DNA of 64,000 nt from DAOTTY01 sp034437575 (GTDB taxonomy: Bacteria; Chloroflexota; Anaerolineae; Aggregatilineales; Phototrophicaceae): NCBI GenBank assembly GCA_034437575.1, contig DAOTTY010000081.1, forward strand, positions 68,632 through 132,631. The letters are read 5' to 3'. The notes beneath the pieces were generated by a model. The model did not search any database, was not told the origin of the DNA, and worked only from the letters and a program-made list of their open reading frames with translations. Positions 34,842 through 43,863 of this stretch are shown here, in pieces. Position 1 is the stretch's first letter, and each line of letters opens with the position of its first letter. A program made the translations under genes and the position numbers.

Positions 34842-36395
34842 ATGAAACAACTCCGACTATTCGTTCTTATTGGCTCAATCCTATTCGTGGGCTGCACGCC
34901 CACCACTGTTGAGCCGGAAATTCTCGTTTCGTTGGTTGTGGATGGCCAGGAGCGCACATTTGCCTACGATTTACCTGTTACCGTAAACGACCTGCTGCGA
35001 GACGCCAATGTAAATGTAAGTGAACTTGACCGCGTGAACCCACAGCCGTTCACACAAATTACAAACGGCATGGTCATCACGGTTGTGCGCGTGGTGGAAG
35101 AAACTGAATGCGAAGACGTTGAAATTCCCTATCGCCAGCGAACTGTACTCAACGAAGGGTTGCTCTCGGGCGAGGAACGCATTGGTCAGTCTGGGCGCAA
35201 TGGTGCTGAGCAGGTGTGTTACCGCGTTCGCGTTGAAGACGGCGTGCGCCAACAACCTGTTGAAATCAGTCGTACAGAACTCACTGCGCCCCAGGACGAA
35301 ATCGTCTATGTGGGGCCAACGGGGGCGGTTGATCCCGTTCCCGTCCCTGGGACGCTGGCTTACATCAGCAATGGTAATGCCTGGGTTATACGCGGCAGCA
35401 GTACCAATAAGCGCCCGGTAACGACCACCAGTGATCTTGACGAGTTTGTGTTTGCCGTGTCTGGTGATGGTGAAAAACTCCTTTACACCCGCAGCCTCGG
35501 CAGCCAGGAGGTGTTTGAGAACGAGTTGTGGCTTATCAACAACATCCACACAGAAGCCTCGCAACCGGTCAAGCTCGTGCCGCAAAACACACTCCAAGCC
35601 CACTGGATACCCGGCTTGACCAACACAATCAGCTACTCGACAGCAGAATCAAGTGAAACCGCCCCCGGTTGGCGTGCCCTCAATGACTTGTGGGCGATGC
35701 GGATTAACCCGGAAACAGGTGAAGCGCTCAACATTGAGCAAATCATCGAACCATCTTCATTTGGGTTATATAGCTGGTGGGGTACGCGCTACGTGTGGGC
35801 ACCCCAGGGGGATCGTTTGGCATGGGTGCGTGCCGATGCCATCGGATTGTTCGACTTAGAAACGGAGGAATCGACCACGGTTGTAGAGTTCCCTGTATTT
35901 AACACACGCCAATCCTGGTCATGGCGTTCAACCATTTCCTGGGGAGCCAACGGGGACATGCTTGCGACGACGCTGCATGTCCCCGTTGGCAACTACCCAC
36001 CAGAAACAAGTCCGGCTTTTACGGCATCGGTGGTGTCTAGCGATGGTGGGTTTGTTGCCCGCGTTGTGGAAAACAGCGGCATCTGGTCTACCCCGCAGTT
36101 TTCCACGACAGATAACACCTATCTGGCTTACCTGAAATCCCGCGACCCGTTTAACAGCATCAACGGCCAGTATGATCTGTTTGTAGCCGACCGGGATGGC
36201 AGCAATGCCCGTCGTTTGTTCCCAACCAATGAACGCGATGCCGGGATCACAGCCCGTGAGTTTGTGTGGGGGCCGGAGGGCAGGCGGATTGCCCTCGTTT
36301 ATCAGGGAAACCTGTGGATGATTGACGTAGAAACAGAAGCCGTTCATCAGCTAACGTTGGACGGTGGCGCATCTGTACCCTACTGGACGCAGTAA
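34842..36395 (+). CDS. Lipoprotein with DUF348/G5-like and TolB propeller regions
   Basis: A 517-residue lipoprotein. ATG 34842 is preferred because AGGAT lies 7-8 nt upstream and the signal peptide begins directly (MKQLRLFVLIGSILFVGC, lipobox Cys18). The next 55 residues (VSLVVDGQERTFAYDLPVTV, VNDLLRDANVNVSELDRV) look like the ubiquitin-like DUF348 domain of Rpf-like proteins. They are followed by a G5-like segment ending GVRQQPVEISRTELTAPQ. The C-terminal 330 residues form a TolB-type propeller (VFAVSGDGEKLLYTR, WAPQGDRLAWVRAD, FVWGPEGRRIALVYQGNLW). Its stop overlaps the next start (TAATG), linking it to the polysaccharide locus. Confidence 0.85.
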   Translation: MKQLRLFVLIGSILFVGCTPTTVEPEILVSLVVDGQERTFAYDLPVTVNDLLRDANVNVSELDRVNPQPFTQITNGMVITVVRVVEETECEDVEIPYRQRTVLNEGLLSGEERIGQSGRNGAEQVCYRVRVEDGVRQQPVEISRTELTAPQDEIVYVGPTGAVDPVPVPGTLAYISNGNAWVIRGSSTNKRPVTTTSDLDEFVFAVSGDGEKLLYTRSLGSQEVFENELWLINNIHTEASQPVKLVPQNTLQAHWIPGLTNTISYSTAESSETAPGWRALNDLWAMRINPETGEALNIEQIIEPSSFGLYSWWGTRYVWAPQGDRLAWVRADAIGLFDLETEESTTVVEFPVFNTRQSWSWRSTISWGANGDMLATTLHVPVGNYPPETSPAFTASVVSSDGGFVARVVENSGIWSTPQFSTTDNTYLAYLKSRDPFNSINGQYDLFVADRDGSNARRLFPTNERDAGITAREFVWGPEGRRIALVYQGNLWMIDVETEAVHQLTLDGGASVPYWTQ

Positions 36396-39300
36396 TGCGC
36401 TCGCTGGTTATTTTTATAATCTCACTAGCTGCTCTAGCCGGGAGTGCCGTCGCGGCTCTCGCTACAATTCAATATCGTGATTGGGAGTTGCGCGGCTATG
36501 TGGATGCCACCCAGACCACAGCACTGCCGTATGCGGTTCCGCGTTTGGGGGTTAATGCTTCGCTTGAGCAATACACACCCCAGCAGCTCACCAACCAACT
36601 CGACTTAATGGCAAGCGCCAATGTAACCCGGGTTCGGCAGATCATCTCATGGGAAAACATCGAACCCAATCCAGGCGAATATGAATGGGAACAATGGGAT
36701 GCCATTGTTAATCAAGTGGCACAGCATCCAAACCTAGAACTGATTGCCGTGTTATACGGTGCGCCAAAGTGGGCGCGTGTTGAGCAAGCATCGCAGCACC
36801 CCACGGCCCCCCCAACAAACCCCACTGGTTTCGCGCAGTTTGCAGCCGCTTTTGCACAACGCTATGCGAACCAGGTTGATTACTACCAGATTTGGGATGA
36901 ACCTAATCTCCGCGAAGCCTGGGGCAACCTCGACCCAAATGCTACCGAATACACAGCATTGCTTCAGGCTGCCTATGCCGCAATACACAGCCATGACGCT
37001 GATGCAACCGTTATCGCCGGTGCCCTCGCCCCTACCACTGAAACGGGTTCCCATAACATCAATGATTGGCTCTACCTGGAATCCATGCTTAACCTGGGTG
37101 CGGGTGCGTATCTGGACGCGGTTGGTGCCAAACCATATGGCTTCGATAGTGGCCCGCTGGATCGAAATGTAGACGCCGATTTACTGAATTTCTCGCGTGT
37201 GATCGCTCTGCGAGAAATTCTGGAACAATATGGGGCAGGCCATAAAGCGATTTGGGCGAGTAACTGGGGTTGGAACAGCTTACCCGCCGGATGGCAGGGG
37301 CCGCCGTCAATATGGGGAACGGTGACCGCATCGCAGCAGGTGGAGTATACCCTGACGGCGCTGGATCGGGCGGAACGGGAATGGCCCTGGATGGCAGGCA
37401 TGACGCTGTTCCACTGGCAGCCCGACGCCCCGCCCGATGACCCGATATGGGGCTTTGCGCTGGTTGACCCTGACGGCCAACCCACGCCCCTGCTCACAGC
37501 ATTGCAGGGGCGTCCGGTGCAGGCAGTTGCCAGCAATGGCCTTTACCCACCACAGACCCCACATGCCTCCTACAGCGGCGTGTGGACATTCAGCGATTTT
37601 GGGGCTGATGTAGGGTGGTTGGAGGACAGCCGCTTATCATTCACGTTCGCTGGCACGGACGTGTCCATGCTAGTGCGTGAGGGCGATTACGTTGCATATT
37701 TCTATCCGACGGTCAACGAACTGCCTGCCAACCAACTCCCCCGTGATGCAGCAGGCAATGCCTATCTTATCCTGACCAGCGACACCCTACAATCAGAAAC
37801 ACGCGCCGTTCCCCTGGCGCGTGACTTACCCCCCGGCACCCACACTCTGGATGCCACTGCTGATCGCGGTTGGGATCAGTGGGTGCTGGTGGGGTATGGT
37901 GTTAGCTCAGGTGATTTAATGGCCCCCTTCAACCGGCAAATCAACATTGCGTGGCTAACGGCAGCTATCGCACTAACTGGTGTGATAGTAAGCGGTTGGC
38001 AAGTTCCCTGGGGCTGGTTGCTGGCACCGCTCAATCTGCTCGTTCAACGTATGGAGCGCTCCACCCGATTTGCTATTGGCGTGGTTGCGTCTCTGATTTT
38101 GCTGGTAGGTATGTTCCTGACCTGGGGCGATGGCACACCCTCTTTACTGCGGCGTACAGAACCGGTGTTGCTGGTGGCGTTGCTCACTGCCGGGGTCATC
38201 TACTTGCAGCCCCCACTCATCATTATGCTCATCGCGCTGGTGGGTCTTTTTTGGGTTATTTTCAATCACCTTGATGTTGGCTTAATTTTGACGGTGCTGT
38301 GGGCACCATTTTTTCTATTCCCAGTACAGTTATATCTGTATGCTTTTCCTGTCGCTGAGGTTGTGCTGCTGCTCACGTTTAGCGCGTGGCTGGCACGGCT
38401 GCTTGTGGGGTGGGCAGCCCGCCGGAGAAATCAAGCTTACACAACCTTCACCCCTGTCAAGCTGAATCTGATGGATGCTTTCGCCGCGGGTCTGGTCATT
38501 TTGGCTTTGACATCACTTATCTGGACCGATTATCTTGACCCTGCACTTACAGAACTCCGTGTCATCATCGTTGAGCCTGTGCTGTTTTACACAGTGGCTC
38601 GGTCACTCATCCGTACACCTGATGACGCAAAAGCACTGGTGAACGCTCTGCTCACAACGGGCGTCGTCGTTTCAACTGTAAGTATCATTCTGTTTATCAT
38701 CAACGAGAATGTCATCACGGCTGAGGGCGGAGCGCGGCGCTTAGCGGGCATTTACGGCTCCCCGAACAATCTGGCGCTGTTCCTGGGTCGTATATTACCG
38801 TTTGCCCTGGCTGGCGTGCTGCTGCCAGATAACCCGCGAACGAAGTTGCTAAGCAGTGCGACCCTGGCCATAGCGCTGCCTGCTTTCGCGCTAACTCAAA
38901 GCGTCGGCGGGCTGTTTGTCGGACTGCCTGCCGCGTTCATTGCGGTTGCGCTGCTCGCGTTCCGCCGTCGTGCGATTTTGCCGGTTATCATTTCTTTGGT
39001 AGGGGCTGCCGCTTTGTTTGCCTATTTGTCTCAATTTCCGCGTTTCGGTGGCGTGCTGGATTTTTCTTCGGGTACAAACTTCCGCCGGTTACGTGTGTGG
39101 CAAAGCGGAATCAACATTGTGCGCGACCACCCCATCACTGGCCTGGGCCTCGATCAGTTTTTGTATGCCTTTCGGGGACAGTATATCTTACCGGACGCAT
39201 GGCAAGAGCCAGACCTGAGCCACCCCCACAATTTCATTCTTGATTTCTGGACGCGCCTTGGGGTGTTGGGCATGATGCTGTTTGCAGCCCTTCAGGTGGT

Positions 39301-39514
39301 TTTCTGGCAGCGTGTCACTGCACTTTTCAGCGCGCCCACAACACCGCCCCAGCGCCTTATTTGGGTTGGCGTAAGCGGGGCAATGGTTAATGTGTTAGCG
39401 CATGGCCTCGTCGATAACAGCTACTTTGTCAACGACCTTGCGATCATGTTTATGGTCTTATTGGTTCTTCTTCAAGCATCAACCCCCACCAATTCCACCA
39501 GCGAGATAACATAA
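36395..39514 (+). CDS. Glycosidase-like domain fused to O-antigen polymerase/ligase
   Basis: A 1039-residue membrane protein with two clearly different halves. After an N-terminal signal anchor, residues about 45-375 form a clan GH-A-like barrel: RVRQIISWENIEPNPGEYEW, then YYQIWDEPNL with acid/base candidate Glu169. At the strand where the nucleophile Glu is expected, the sequence is AIWASNWGWN with Asn290. A beta-rich segment (about 390-500) follows. The C-terminal 520 residues hold about twelve hydrophobic helices and the Wzy/WaaL-type motifs GLGLDQFLYAF and SHPHNFILDFWTRLG. It probably polymerises or transfers an envelope glycan, with the external barrel binding it. It overlaps both neighbours by one base (TAATG). 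Confidence 0.85.
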   Translation: MRSLVIFIISLAALAGSAVAALATIQYRDWELRGYVDATQTTALPYAVPRLGVNASLEQYTPQQLTNQLDLMASANVTRVRQIISWENIEPNPGEYEWEQWDAIVNQVAQHPNLELIAVLYGAPKWARVEQASQHPTAPPTNPTGFAQFAAAFAQRYANQVDYYQIWDEPNLREAWGNLDPNATEYTALLQAAYAAIHSHDADATVIAGALAPTTETGSHNINDWLYLESMLNLGAGAYLDAVGAKPYGFDSGPLDRNVDADLLNFSRVIALREILEQYGAGHKAIWASNWGWNSLPAGWQGPPSIWGTVTASQQVEYTLTALDRAEREWPWMAGMTLFHWQPDAPPDDPIWGFALVDPDGQPTPLLTALQGRPVQAVASNGLYPPQTPHASYSGVWTFSDFGADVGWLEDSRLSFTFAGTDVSMLVREGDYVAYFYPTVNELPANQLPRDAAGNAYLILTSDTLQSETRAVPLARDLPPGTHTLDATADRGWDQWVLVGYGVSSGDLMAPFNRQINIAWLTAAIALTGVIVSGWQVPWGWLLAPLNLLVQRMERSTRFAIGVVASLILLVGMFLTWGDGTPSLLRRTEPVLLVALLTAGVIYLQPPLIIMLIALVGLFWVIFNHLDVGLILTVLWAPFFLFPVQLYLYAFPVAEVVLLLTFSAWLARLLVGWAARRRNQAYTTFTPVKLNLMDAFAAGLVILALTSLIWTDYLDPALTELRVIIVEPVLFYTVARSLIRTPDDAKALVNALLTTGVVVSTVSIILFIINENVITAEGGARRLAGIYGSPNNLALFLGRILPFALAGVLLPDNPRTKLLSSATLAIALPAFALTQSVGGLFVGLPAAFIAVALLAFRRRAILPVIISLVGAAALFAYLSQFPRFGGVLDFSSGTNFRRLRVWQSGINIVRDHPITGLGLDQFLYAFRGQYILPDAWQEPDLSHPHNFILDFWTRLGVLGMMLFAALQVVFWQRVTALFSAPTTPPQRLIWVGVSGAMVNVLAHGLVDNSYFVNDLAIMFMVLLVLLQASTPTNSTSEIT

Positions 39515-40983
39515 TGAGCCTATCCGGCATTCAGCCACATTTGCGTATGCCATCGGCTATGCTGGCATCAGCCATTGTGAGCGCTGCGCTGCTAATTGCC
39601 CTGCCACTGGAGGTGTCAGGTGTGGGGGTCGTGGTAATGCTCATCGCTATCTTGACGCTGCTGAACCCCCTGTCACTGTTCGTACTGGGCGTATTCCTGG
39701 CCCCGATGCGGGCGCTCATTCTTACAGAGGCCAGCGGTGCGTTTTCAGAAGTGGGCCAACTGTTGATCCTGGCCTTTATACTGGTGTTGGGGGCGCGCCT
39801 CATCAGTGTGAACCGGCGGCTGCCTCAAATACCTATATCCATCGTGCAAGTGCCTGTTGTCGGGTTTACAATTGCTGTTGCACTATCAGCCTTTACTGCC
39901 GCTTCGCTTACTGCCTGGCTCACTGAGTTTATCAAGTGGATGCAAGTGCTTATTCTCATCAGCCTGACGATGCTTATCAGCCAGCGTTACAGGTGGCGCT
40001 GGTTGGTTTATGTGATGATTATGGCCGCTGCCGCTAACGCTACTGTTGGTATTTACCAGTTTTTCGGCGGCAGCGGTGCGTTACATCTGGTCGTAAACGG
40101 ACGATTCTTCCGGGCATTCGGTACATTTGGCCAGCCCAATCCATTTGGCGGCTTTATGGGTATGATTGCCCCCCTTGCCGTAATGATGACGCTCGGCCAT
40201 TTGACTACCCTATGGCAGCAATGGCAGCTACATGGCAAGTTGAACCGACCAGCACTGGTTGCATCCGTCTCAACGGGTACCCTGGCCGGTATCATCGTGT
40301 TAGCCCTATTCATGTCTTGGAGTCGTGGGGCATGGTTAGCGTTTATCGCGTCTTTTGGTGTGATGACATTGGCATACCCTCATCGTTTGTGGCACAGTGT
40401 AGGACTGCTATTCACGGGGGTTAGTTTGATGATCTTCGCATGGTACGCAAATCTAATCCCAATACCTATTGCCACACGTTTGCAAAGCGTGGTTTTGGAT
40501 GTTTCTGCGCTGGATGATGCACGTGGGGTAGAGATTACCACAGCAAACTATGCTAATATCGAGCGATTGGCTCATTGGCAGGCCGCCATACGCATGGCAC
40601 AGGACAACTTCTGGATGGGTGTGGGCGCTGGCAACTATGAAATAGCCTACATTTCCTATCAACTTATCAATTGGGATGAAGCCCTCGGCCATGCCCACAA
40701 CTACTATCTGAATGTTTTTTCAGAAACGGGTGCGATCGGGCTGTTGGCTTACATCAGCCTGTGGATTATGATTTACGTACTAACATGGCAACTACGACGC
40801 CACCCAGATATTTATACGCACCATGTTGCAGTGGCCATGCTTGGCTCATGGACTTACCTGGCCGTACACAGCCTCACCGATAACCTTTATGTCAATAACT
40901 TATTTGTGTTTATTGGCCTTACATTGGGTTTGTTGGCCACGCTTCACCGCCAGCTTACCCGATTTAATCACGTGGAGTTTTAG
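39514..40983 (+). CDS. O-antigen ligase/polymerase family membrane protein
   Basis: A 489-residue protein with about eleven to twelve membrane helices. The Wzy/WaaL signature segments are present: GTFGQPNPFGGFMGMIAPLA in mid-protein, SWSRGAWLAFIASFG, MGVGAGNYEIAY and GHAHNYYLNVFSETGAIGLL near the C-terminus. It is a second, unfused member of the same family as the gene before it, whose stop it overlaps by one base. Polymerase and ligase roles cannot be told apart from sequence; having two suggests division of labour. Confidence 0.88.
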   Translation: MSLSGIQPHLRMPSAMLASAIVSAALLIALPLEVSGVGVVVMLIAILTLLNPLSLFVLGVFLAPMRALILTEASGAFSEVGQLLILAFILVLGARLISVNRRLPQIPISIVQVPVVGFTIAVALSAFTAASLTAWLTEFIKWMQVLILISLTMLISQRYRWRWLVYVMIMAAAANATVGIYQFFGGSGALHLVVNGRFFRAFGTFGQPNPFGGFMGMIAPLAVMMTLGHLTTLWQQWQLHGKLNRPALVASVSTGTLAGIIVLALFMSWSRGAWLAFIASFGVMTLAYPHRLWHSVGLLFTGVSLMIFAWYANLIPIPIATRLQSVVLDVSALDDARGVEITTANYANIERLAHWQAAIRMAQDNFWMGVGAGNYEIAYISYQLINWDEALGHAHNYYLNVFSETGAIGLLAYISLWIMIYVLTWQLRRHPDIYTHHVAVAMLGSWTYLAVHSLTDNLYVNNLFVFIGLTLGLLATLHRQLTRFNHVEF

Positions 40984-40986
40984 CGT

Positions 40987-41589
40987 ATGTCACACACCGA
41001 CACAGCAAATCCGCTTTACGTGCGGGCTGCGACCAAACCCTGGCGGCTACTCAACCAGATCATCTTAGGTGTTGCTGGTTTGTTTGGTAGTAAGTCCAAA
41101 GAGGTTGAGCGGTTTTTGAAGTTCGCAGTGGTTGGCGTGATCGGCACCGTCGTAGACTTTGGCACCCTTCTGATTTTGCAGGCGACTATTCTGAGGCCCG
41201 TTGACCCGCTCAAGTTAGTAAAGGTCAATCTCGCTATTACGATTGCTTTCCTGGCCGCTATTACCAGTAACTTCCTTTGGAACCGCTTCTGGACCTACCC
41301 AGATTCGCGCTCACGCCCTTTACGACAGCAAATGGTTCAATTTGCATTTATCAATTTAATCGGCCTGGTGATTCGTAACATTTGGGTTGCACTGACGTAT
41401 GCAACGATTGGTGCGTGGCTGTTCCCAATCTTCATTGACATCGCCCAACGCATATCAGATGGCTACCTGCCCACGACAACAGCCGAAGCCAAGGTTGGTA
41501 CACTGGCGTCAACCTTGATTGCGGTTGCAGTTGTGATGCTGTGGAACTTCTTCGCAAATCGCTATTGGACTTATAGTGACGTTGAGTGA
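40987..41589 (+). CDS. GtrA-family membrane protein
   Basis: A 200-residue protein with four hydrophobic helices and the GtrA-like beginning RFLKFAVVGVIGTVVDFGTL, followed by NFLWNRFWTYPDS and a closing NFFANRYWTYSD. GtrA proteins are thought to flip lipid-linked sugars for glycan modification. It is a little longer than the usual 130-150 residues because of an N-terminal extension and an insertion between helices 3 and 4. It is 3 nt after the O-antigen ligase gene and overlaps the glycosyltransferase by 4 nt. Confidence 0.85.
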   Translation: MSHTDTANPLYVRAATKPWRLLNQIILGVAGLFGSKSKEVERFLKFAVVGVIGTVVDFGTLLILQATILRPVDPLKLVKVNLAITIAFLAAITSNFLWNRFWTYPDSRSRPLRQQMVQFAFINLIGLVIRNIWVALTYATIGAWLFPIFIDIAQRISDGYLPTTTAEAKVGTLASTLIAVAVVMLWNFFANRYWTYSDVE

Positions 41590-42728
41590 CTGTGAGAGTT
41601 GGCATTGACTATACCCCGGCTCATGAGCAAGGCGGGGGCATTGGCCGTTATGTTCGTGAGCTTGTGTCGGCACTGGCACAACTTGACTTATCTTCTGACT
41701 ATCATTTGTTCACAGTTGGCGCTCGTCCCGAAGACCGCCCAACTTCCCTGCCGCAAAATTATCACTGGCATTCAACCCGGCTTTCTCCAAAGTGGCTAGC
41801 GCGTATTTGGCACCGGGCAAATTTGCCCTTGCCCGTAGAACAGTTTACGGGTGCTATTGACCTATTCCACGCGACGGACTTCGTGCTGCCCCCTGTTCGC
41901 CCAACAACCCGCACGCTGCTCACAGTCCACGACCTGTCTTTTCTGCGAACGCCAGAAACTGCCTCGCCGCGCCTGCGCCAATACCTGTCACGGGTTGTTC
42001 CCAGGTCAATTGCCCTGGCCGATCACATCATCGCAGACTCCCAAGCGACCCGTCGTGACATCCTTGACGTATACAACCCACCGCCTGAGAAGGTGTCTGT
42101 ATTGCTGAGTGGTGTAAGTTCACACTTTCACCCTGTTGTAAATGACAGATTGCAGGCACAGGTGCGTCGCAAATACGGTATGGGCACCTACCCGTATCTG
42201 TTCAGCGTGGGTACGGTACAGCCCCGCAAGAACTATGCGCGTACAGTTGAGGCCCTTGTTGCCCTGCGTCAGCGCGGGTTCGATTTGCATATGGTCGTGG
42301 CTGGCGGTCATGGCTGGCTAGAAGATCAGGTTTACAAAGCCATCAATCGCTATAACGTGGCAGAGTATGTGCATTTTATTGGTTTTGCCGATGATGCTGA
42401 TTTACCAATCCTGTACTCTGGTGCGTCTGTTTCTATCTTCGCATCACTATATGAAGGGTTTGGTTTGCCTATCTTGGAGTCTATGGCGTGTGGCACACCT
42501 GTCATTACATCTAACCTATCTTCCTTGCCAGAAGTAGCCGGAGATGTGGCCCCAATGGTCAACCCCGAAAACGCTGATGAAATTGTGGTAGCCGTTGAAT
42601 CCCTGCTCACAGACACACATTACTATGATGACATGCGCGAACGCGGCCTCAATCACGTTAAACAATTCACCTGGGAACACTCTGCAAAACAGTTGCGCGA
42701 CTTGTATCAGTATCTCCTGACACGTTAA
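41586..42728 (+). CDS. GT4-type glycosyltransferase
   Basis: A 380-residue cytoplasmic GT-B glycosyltransferase. The N-terminal domain begins VRVGIDYTPAHEQGGGIGRY. The C-terminal donor domain has LFSVGTVQPRKNY, the VHFIGFADDADLPILYSGAS segment and the E-x7-E region YEGFGLPILESMACGTPVI, typical of family GT4. The start GTG 41586 overlaps the gtrA-like stop (GTGA). With the two polymerase genes and GtrA it forms a locus for an envelope polysaccharide; donor and acceptor are unknown. Confidence 0.93.
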   Translation: MTVRVGIDYTPAHEQGGGIGRYVRELVSALAQLDLSSDYHLFTVGARPEDRPTSLPQNYHWHSTRLSPKWLARIWHRANLPLPVEQFTGAIDLFHATDFVLPPVRPTTRTLLTVHDLSFLRTPETASPRLRQYLSRVVPRSIALADHIIADSQATRRDILDVYNPPPEKVSVLLSGVSSHFHPVVNDRLQAQVRRKYGMGTYPYLFSVGTVQPRKNYARTVEALVALRQRGFDLHMVVAGGHGWLEDQVYKAINRYNVAEYVHFIGFADDADLPILYSGASVSIFASLYEGFGLPILESMACGTPVITSNLSSLPEVAGDVAPMVNPENADEIVVAVESLLTDTHYYDDMRERGLNHVKQFTWEHSAKQLRDLYQYLLTR

Positions 42729-42810
42729 ATCGGACATCGCCATGACCTGCCCAACACAAAAAACACCGTAGATTGGGCCAACCCAGTGGCAACCTCATAC
42801 CCAATTCAAG

Positions 42811-42860
42811 CGCCCCCCTTGACGACTTACACTGGCGGGTGCTACCAATACCAGTATAAT
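42811..42860 (+). promoter_or_regulatory. acpP upstream region with consensus -10 and a shared motif
   Basis: A perfect TATAAT at 42855-42860 lies 55 nt before acpP. Upstream, CGCCCCCCTT then GACG-N3-TACAC (42811-42832) nearly repeats a sequence found before fni at 45077-45102. The TTGACG inside it is 30 nt from the -10, too far for a normal -35, so it may be a regulator site. Confidence 0.45.
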
Positions 42861-42914
42861 CCTTTCGATTATCTTAGATTGATACTAGCCCCGCAGTTCT
42901 GGGAGGACAGGGAA

Positions 42915-43151
42915 ATGACTGACAATATTCAAGAGCGCGTCACCAAAATCGTTGTAGATTTGCTCGGTGTAGATGAAGAGCGTATCCAACACGAATCACG
43001 CTTCCGTGAAGACTTAGAAGCGGACTCACTCGATCTTGTTGAACTTATTATGGCGTTTGAAGAAGAATTCGGCAGCGAAATTTCTGACGAAGACGCACAG
43101 CAGATCAACACTGTCGGAGATGCCATTCAGTACATCGAAAGCCACGTTTAA
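42915..43151 (+). CDS. acpP: Acyl carrier protein
   Basis: A 78-residue acidic carrier protein for fatty-acid synthesis. The phosphopantetheine serine is in EADSLDLVELIMAFEEEFG, the classic DSL motif. Start ATG 42915 has GGGAGG 8 nt upstream; the frame stays open for 43 codons before that but without domain sequence. It stands alone rather than beside fabF (20907). A perfect hairpin follows the stop. Confidence 0.96.
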   Translation: MTDNIQERVTKIVVDLLGVDEERIQHESRFREDLEADSLDLVELIMAFEEEFGSEISDEDAQQINTVGDAIQYIESHV

Positions 43152-43166
43152 CGGGCAATACAATGG

Positions 43167-43193
43167 TCAGGTAGAGCCATCGGCTCTACCTGA
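43167..43193. terminator. Perfect 12-bp hairpin between convergent genes
   Basis: TCAGGTAGAGCC (43167-43178) and GGCTCTACCTGA (43182-43193) pair completely around ATC. The stop codon of the convergent membrane-protein gene lies inside the right arm. There is no T-tract, but the stem is strong and should terminate or protect both transcripts. Confidence 0.65.
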
Positions 43194-43863
43194 TCGGTTG
43201 CCGCCCCCTGTTGACAAACATCAATACAAACGAGGCTGCCAGCGCGACCCCATAAACCAGGCCACCCGCAGCATAGTCAAATGCCAAGCCATATCGCTCC
43301 AACAGCATCTTACCCCAGGCTATACCTGCCACCCCACATATCAGCGCCACCACTAGCGCTGTCAGGGTACCCCACTCACGTAACCAGCAGCGACCGTTAC
43401 CCAATGCGACTGCTACCCCCGCGATAAACAGCAACCATATGATAAACTGCTGCTGATAATTCGTATCGCTAAACTGCCCTCGAAAAAAATTCACAGGCGG
43501 AACCAGCGCTGTTGCGATGCCGCCAAGCAACATGAGTAGGACGATGCGAGAAGCCGTTCTAAGCTGCGCATACTGCAAGGCCATCGCAACCCCAATAGCG
43601 ACCCACGGCAAGCGCAGCAGCAGTGCCGGGAGTAGTAATGGTGTGTTCAACCGCACAGCAGGAAGCAGCGTCAACCACTCGGCTAAATCATAAGCACCTG
43701 GACGTAAGCTAACCACTGGTGCTGCCAACCACGGCAATATCAGGCCAATCACAGCACCAGTCAGCGCAAGCGATACCAGAAATGCCTGACGCCCAGATGT
43801 ATCAACCGGAGTAACTGTCAATTCGGTCAAGGATATGTTTGTCTTCTTCACTGGAACGCTCAA
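43186..43863 (-). CDS. Multi-pass membrane protein downstream of the BchI-like gene
   Basis: A protein of up to 225 residues with about six hydrophobic helices (VSLALTGAVIGLILPWLAAP, IWLLFIAGVAVALGN, LVVALICGVAGIAWG). No family is recognised. Its 5' end overlaps the bchI-like gene by up to 62 nt. The frame opens with TTG at 43863, and GTG 43851 or TTG codons near 43830 are alternatives, so the start is uncertain. The overlap indicates the two are co-transcribed, which makes the protein a candidate partner of the ATPase. Confidence 0.65.
   Translation of the reverse strand: MSVPVKKTNISLTELTVTPVDTSGRQAFLVSLALTGAVIGLILPWLAAPVVSLRPGAYDLAEWLTLLPAVRLNTPLLLPALLLRLPWVAIGVAMALQYAQLRTASRIVLLMLLGGIATALVPPVNFFRGQFSDTNYQQQFIIWLLFIAGVAVALGNGRCWLREWGTLTALVVALICGVAGIAWGKMLLERYGLAFDYAAGGLVYGVALAASFVLMFVNRGRQPIR

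Noticed and set aside
34971..35603. 210-codon open frame on the minus strand
   Set aside because: Fully antisense to the G5/TolB lipoprotein gene; no domain motif, and the plus-strand product is clearly recognisable.
42819..42860. TTGACG and TATAAT before acpP taken as a -35/-10 pair
   Set aside because: The spacing is 30 nt, far outside the 16-18 nt range, so only the -10 is retained as promoter evidence.
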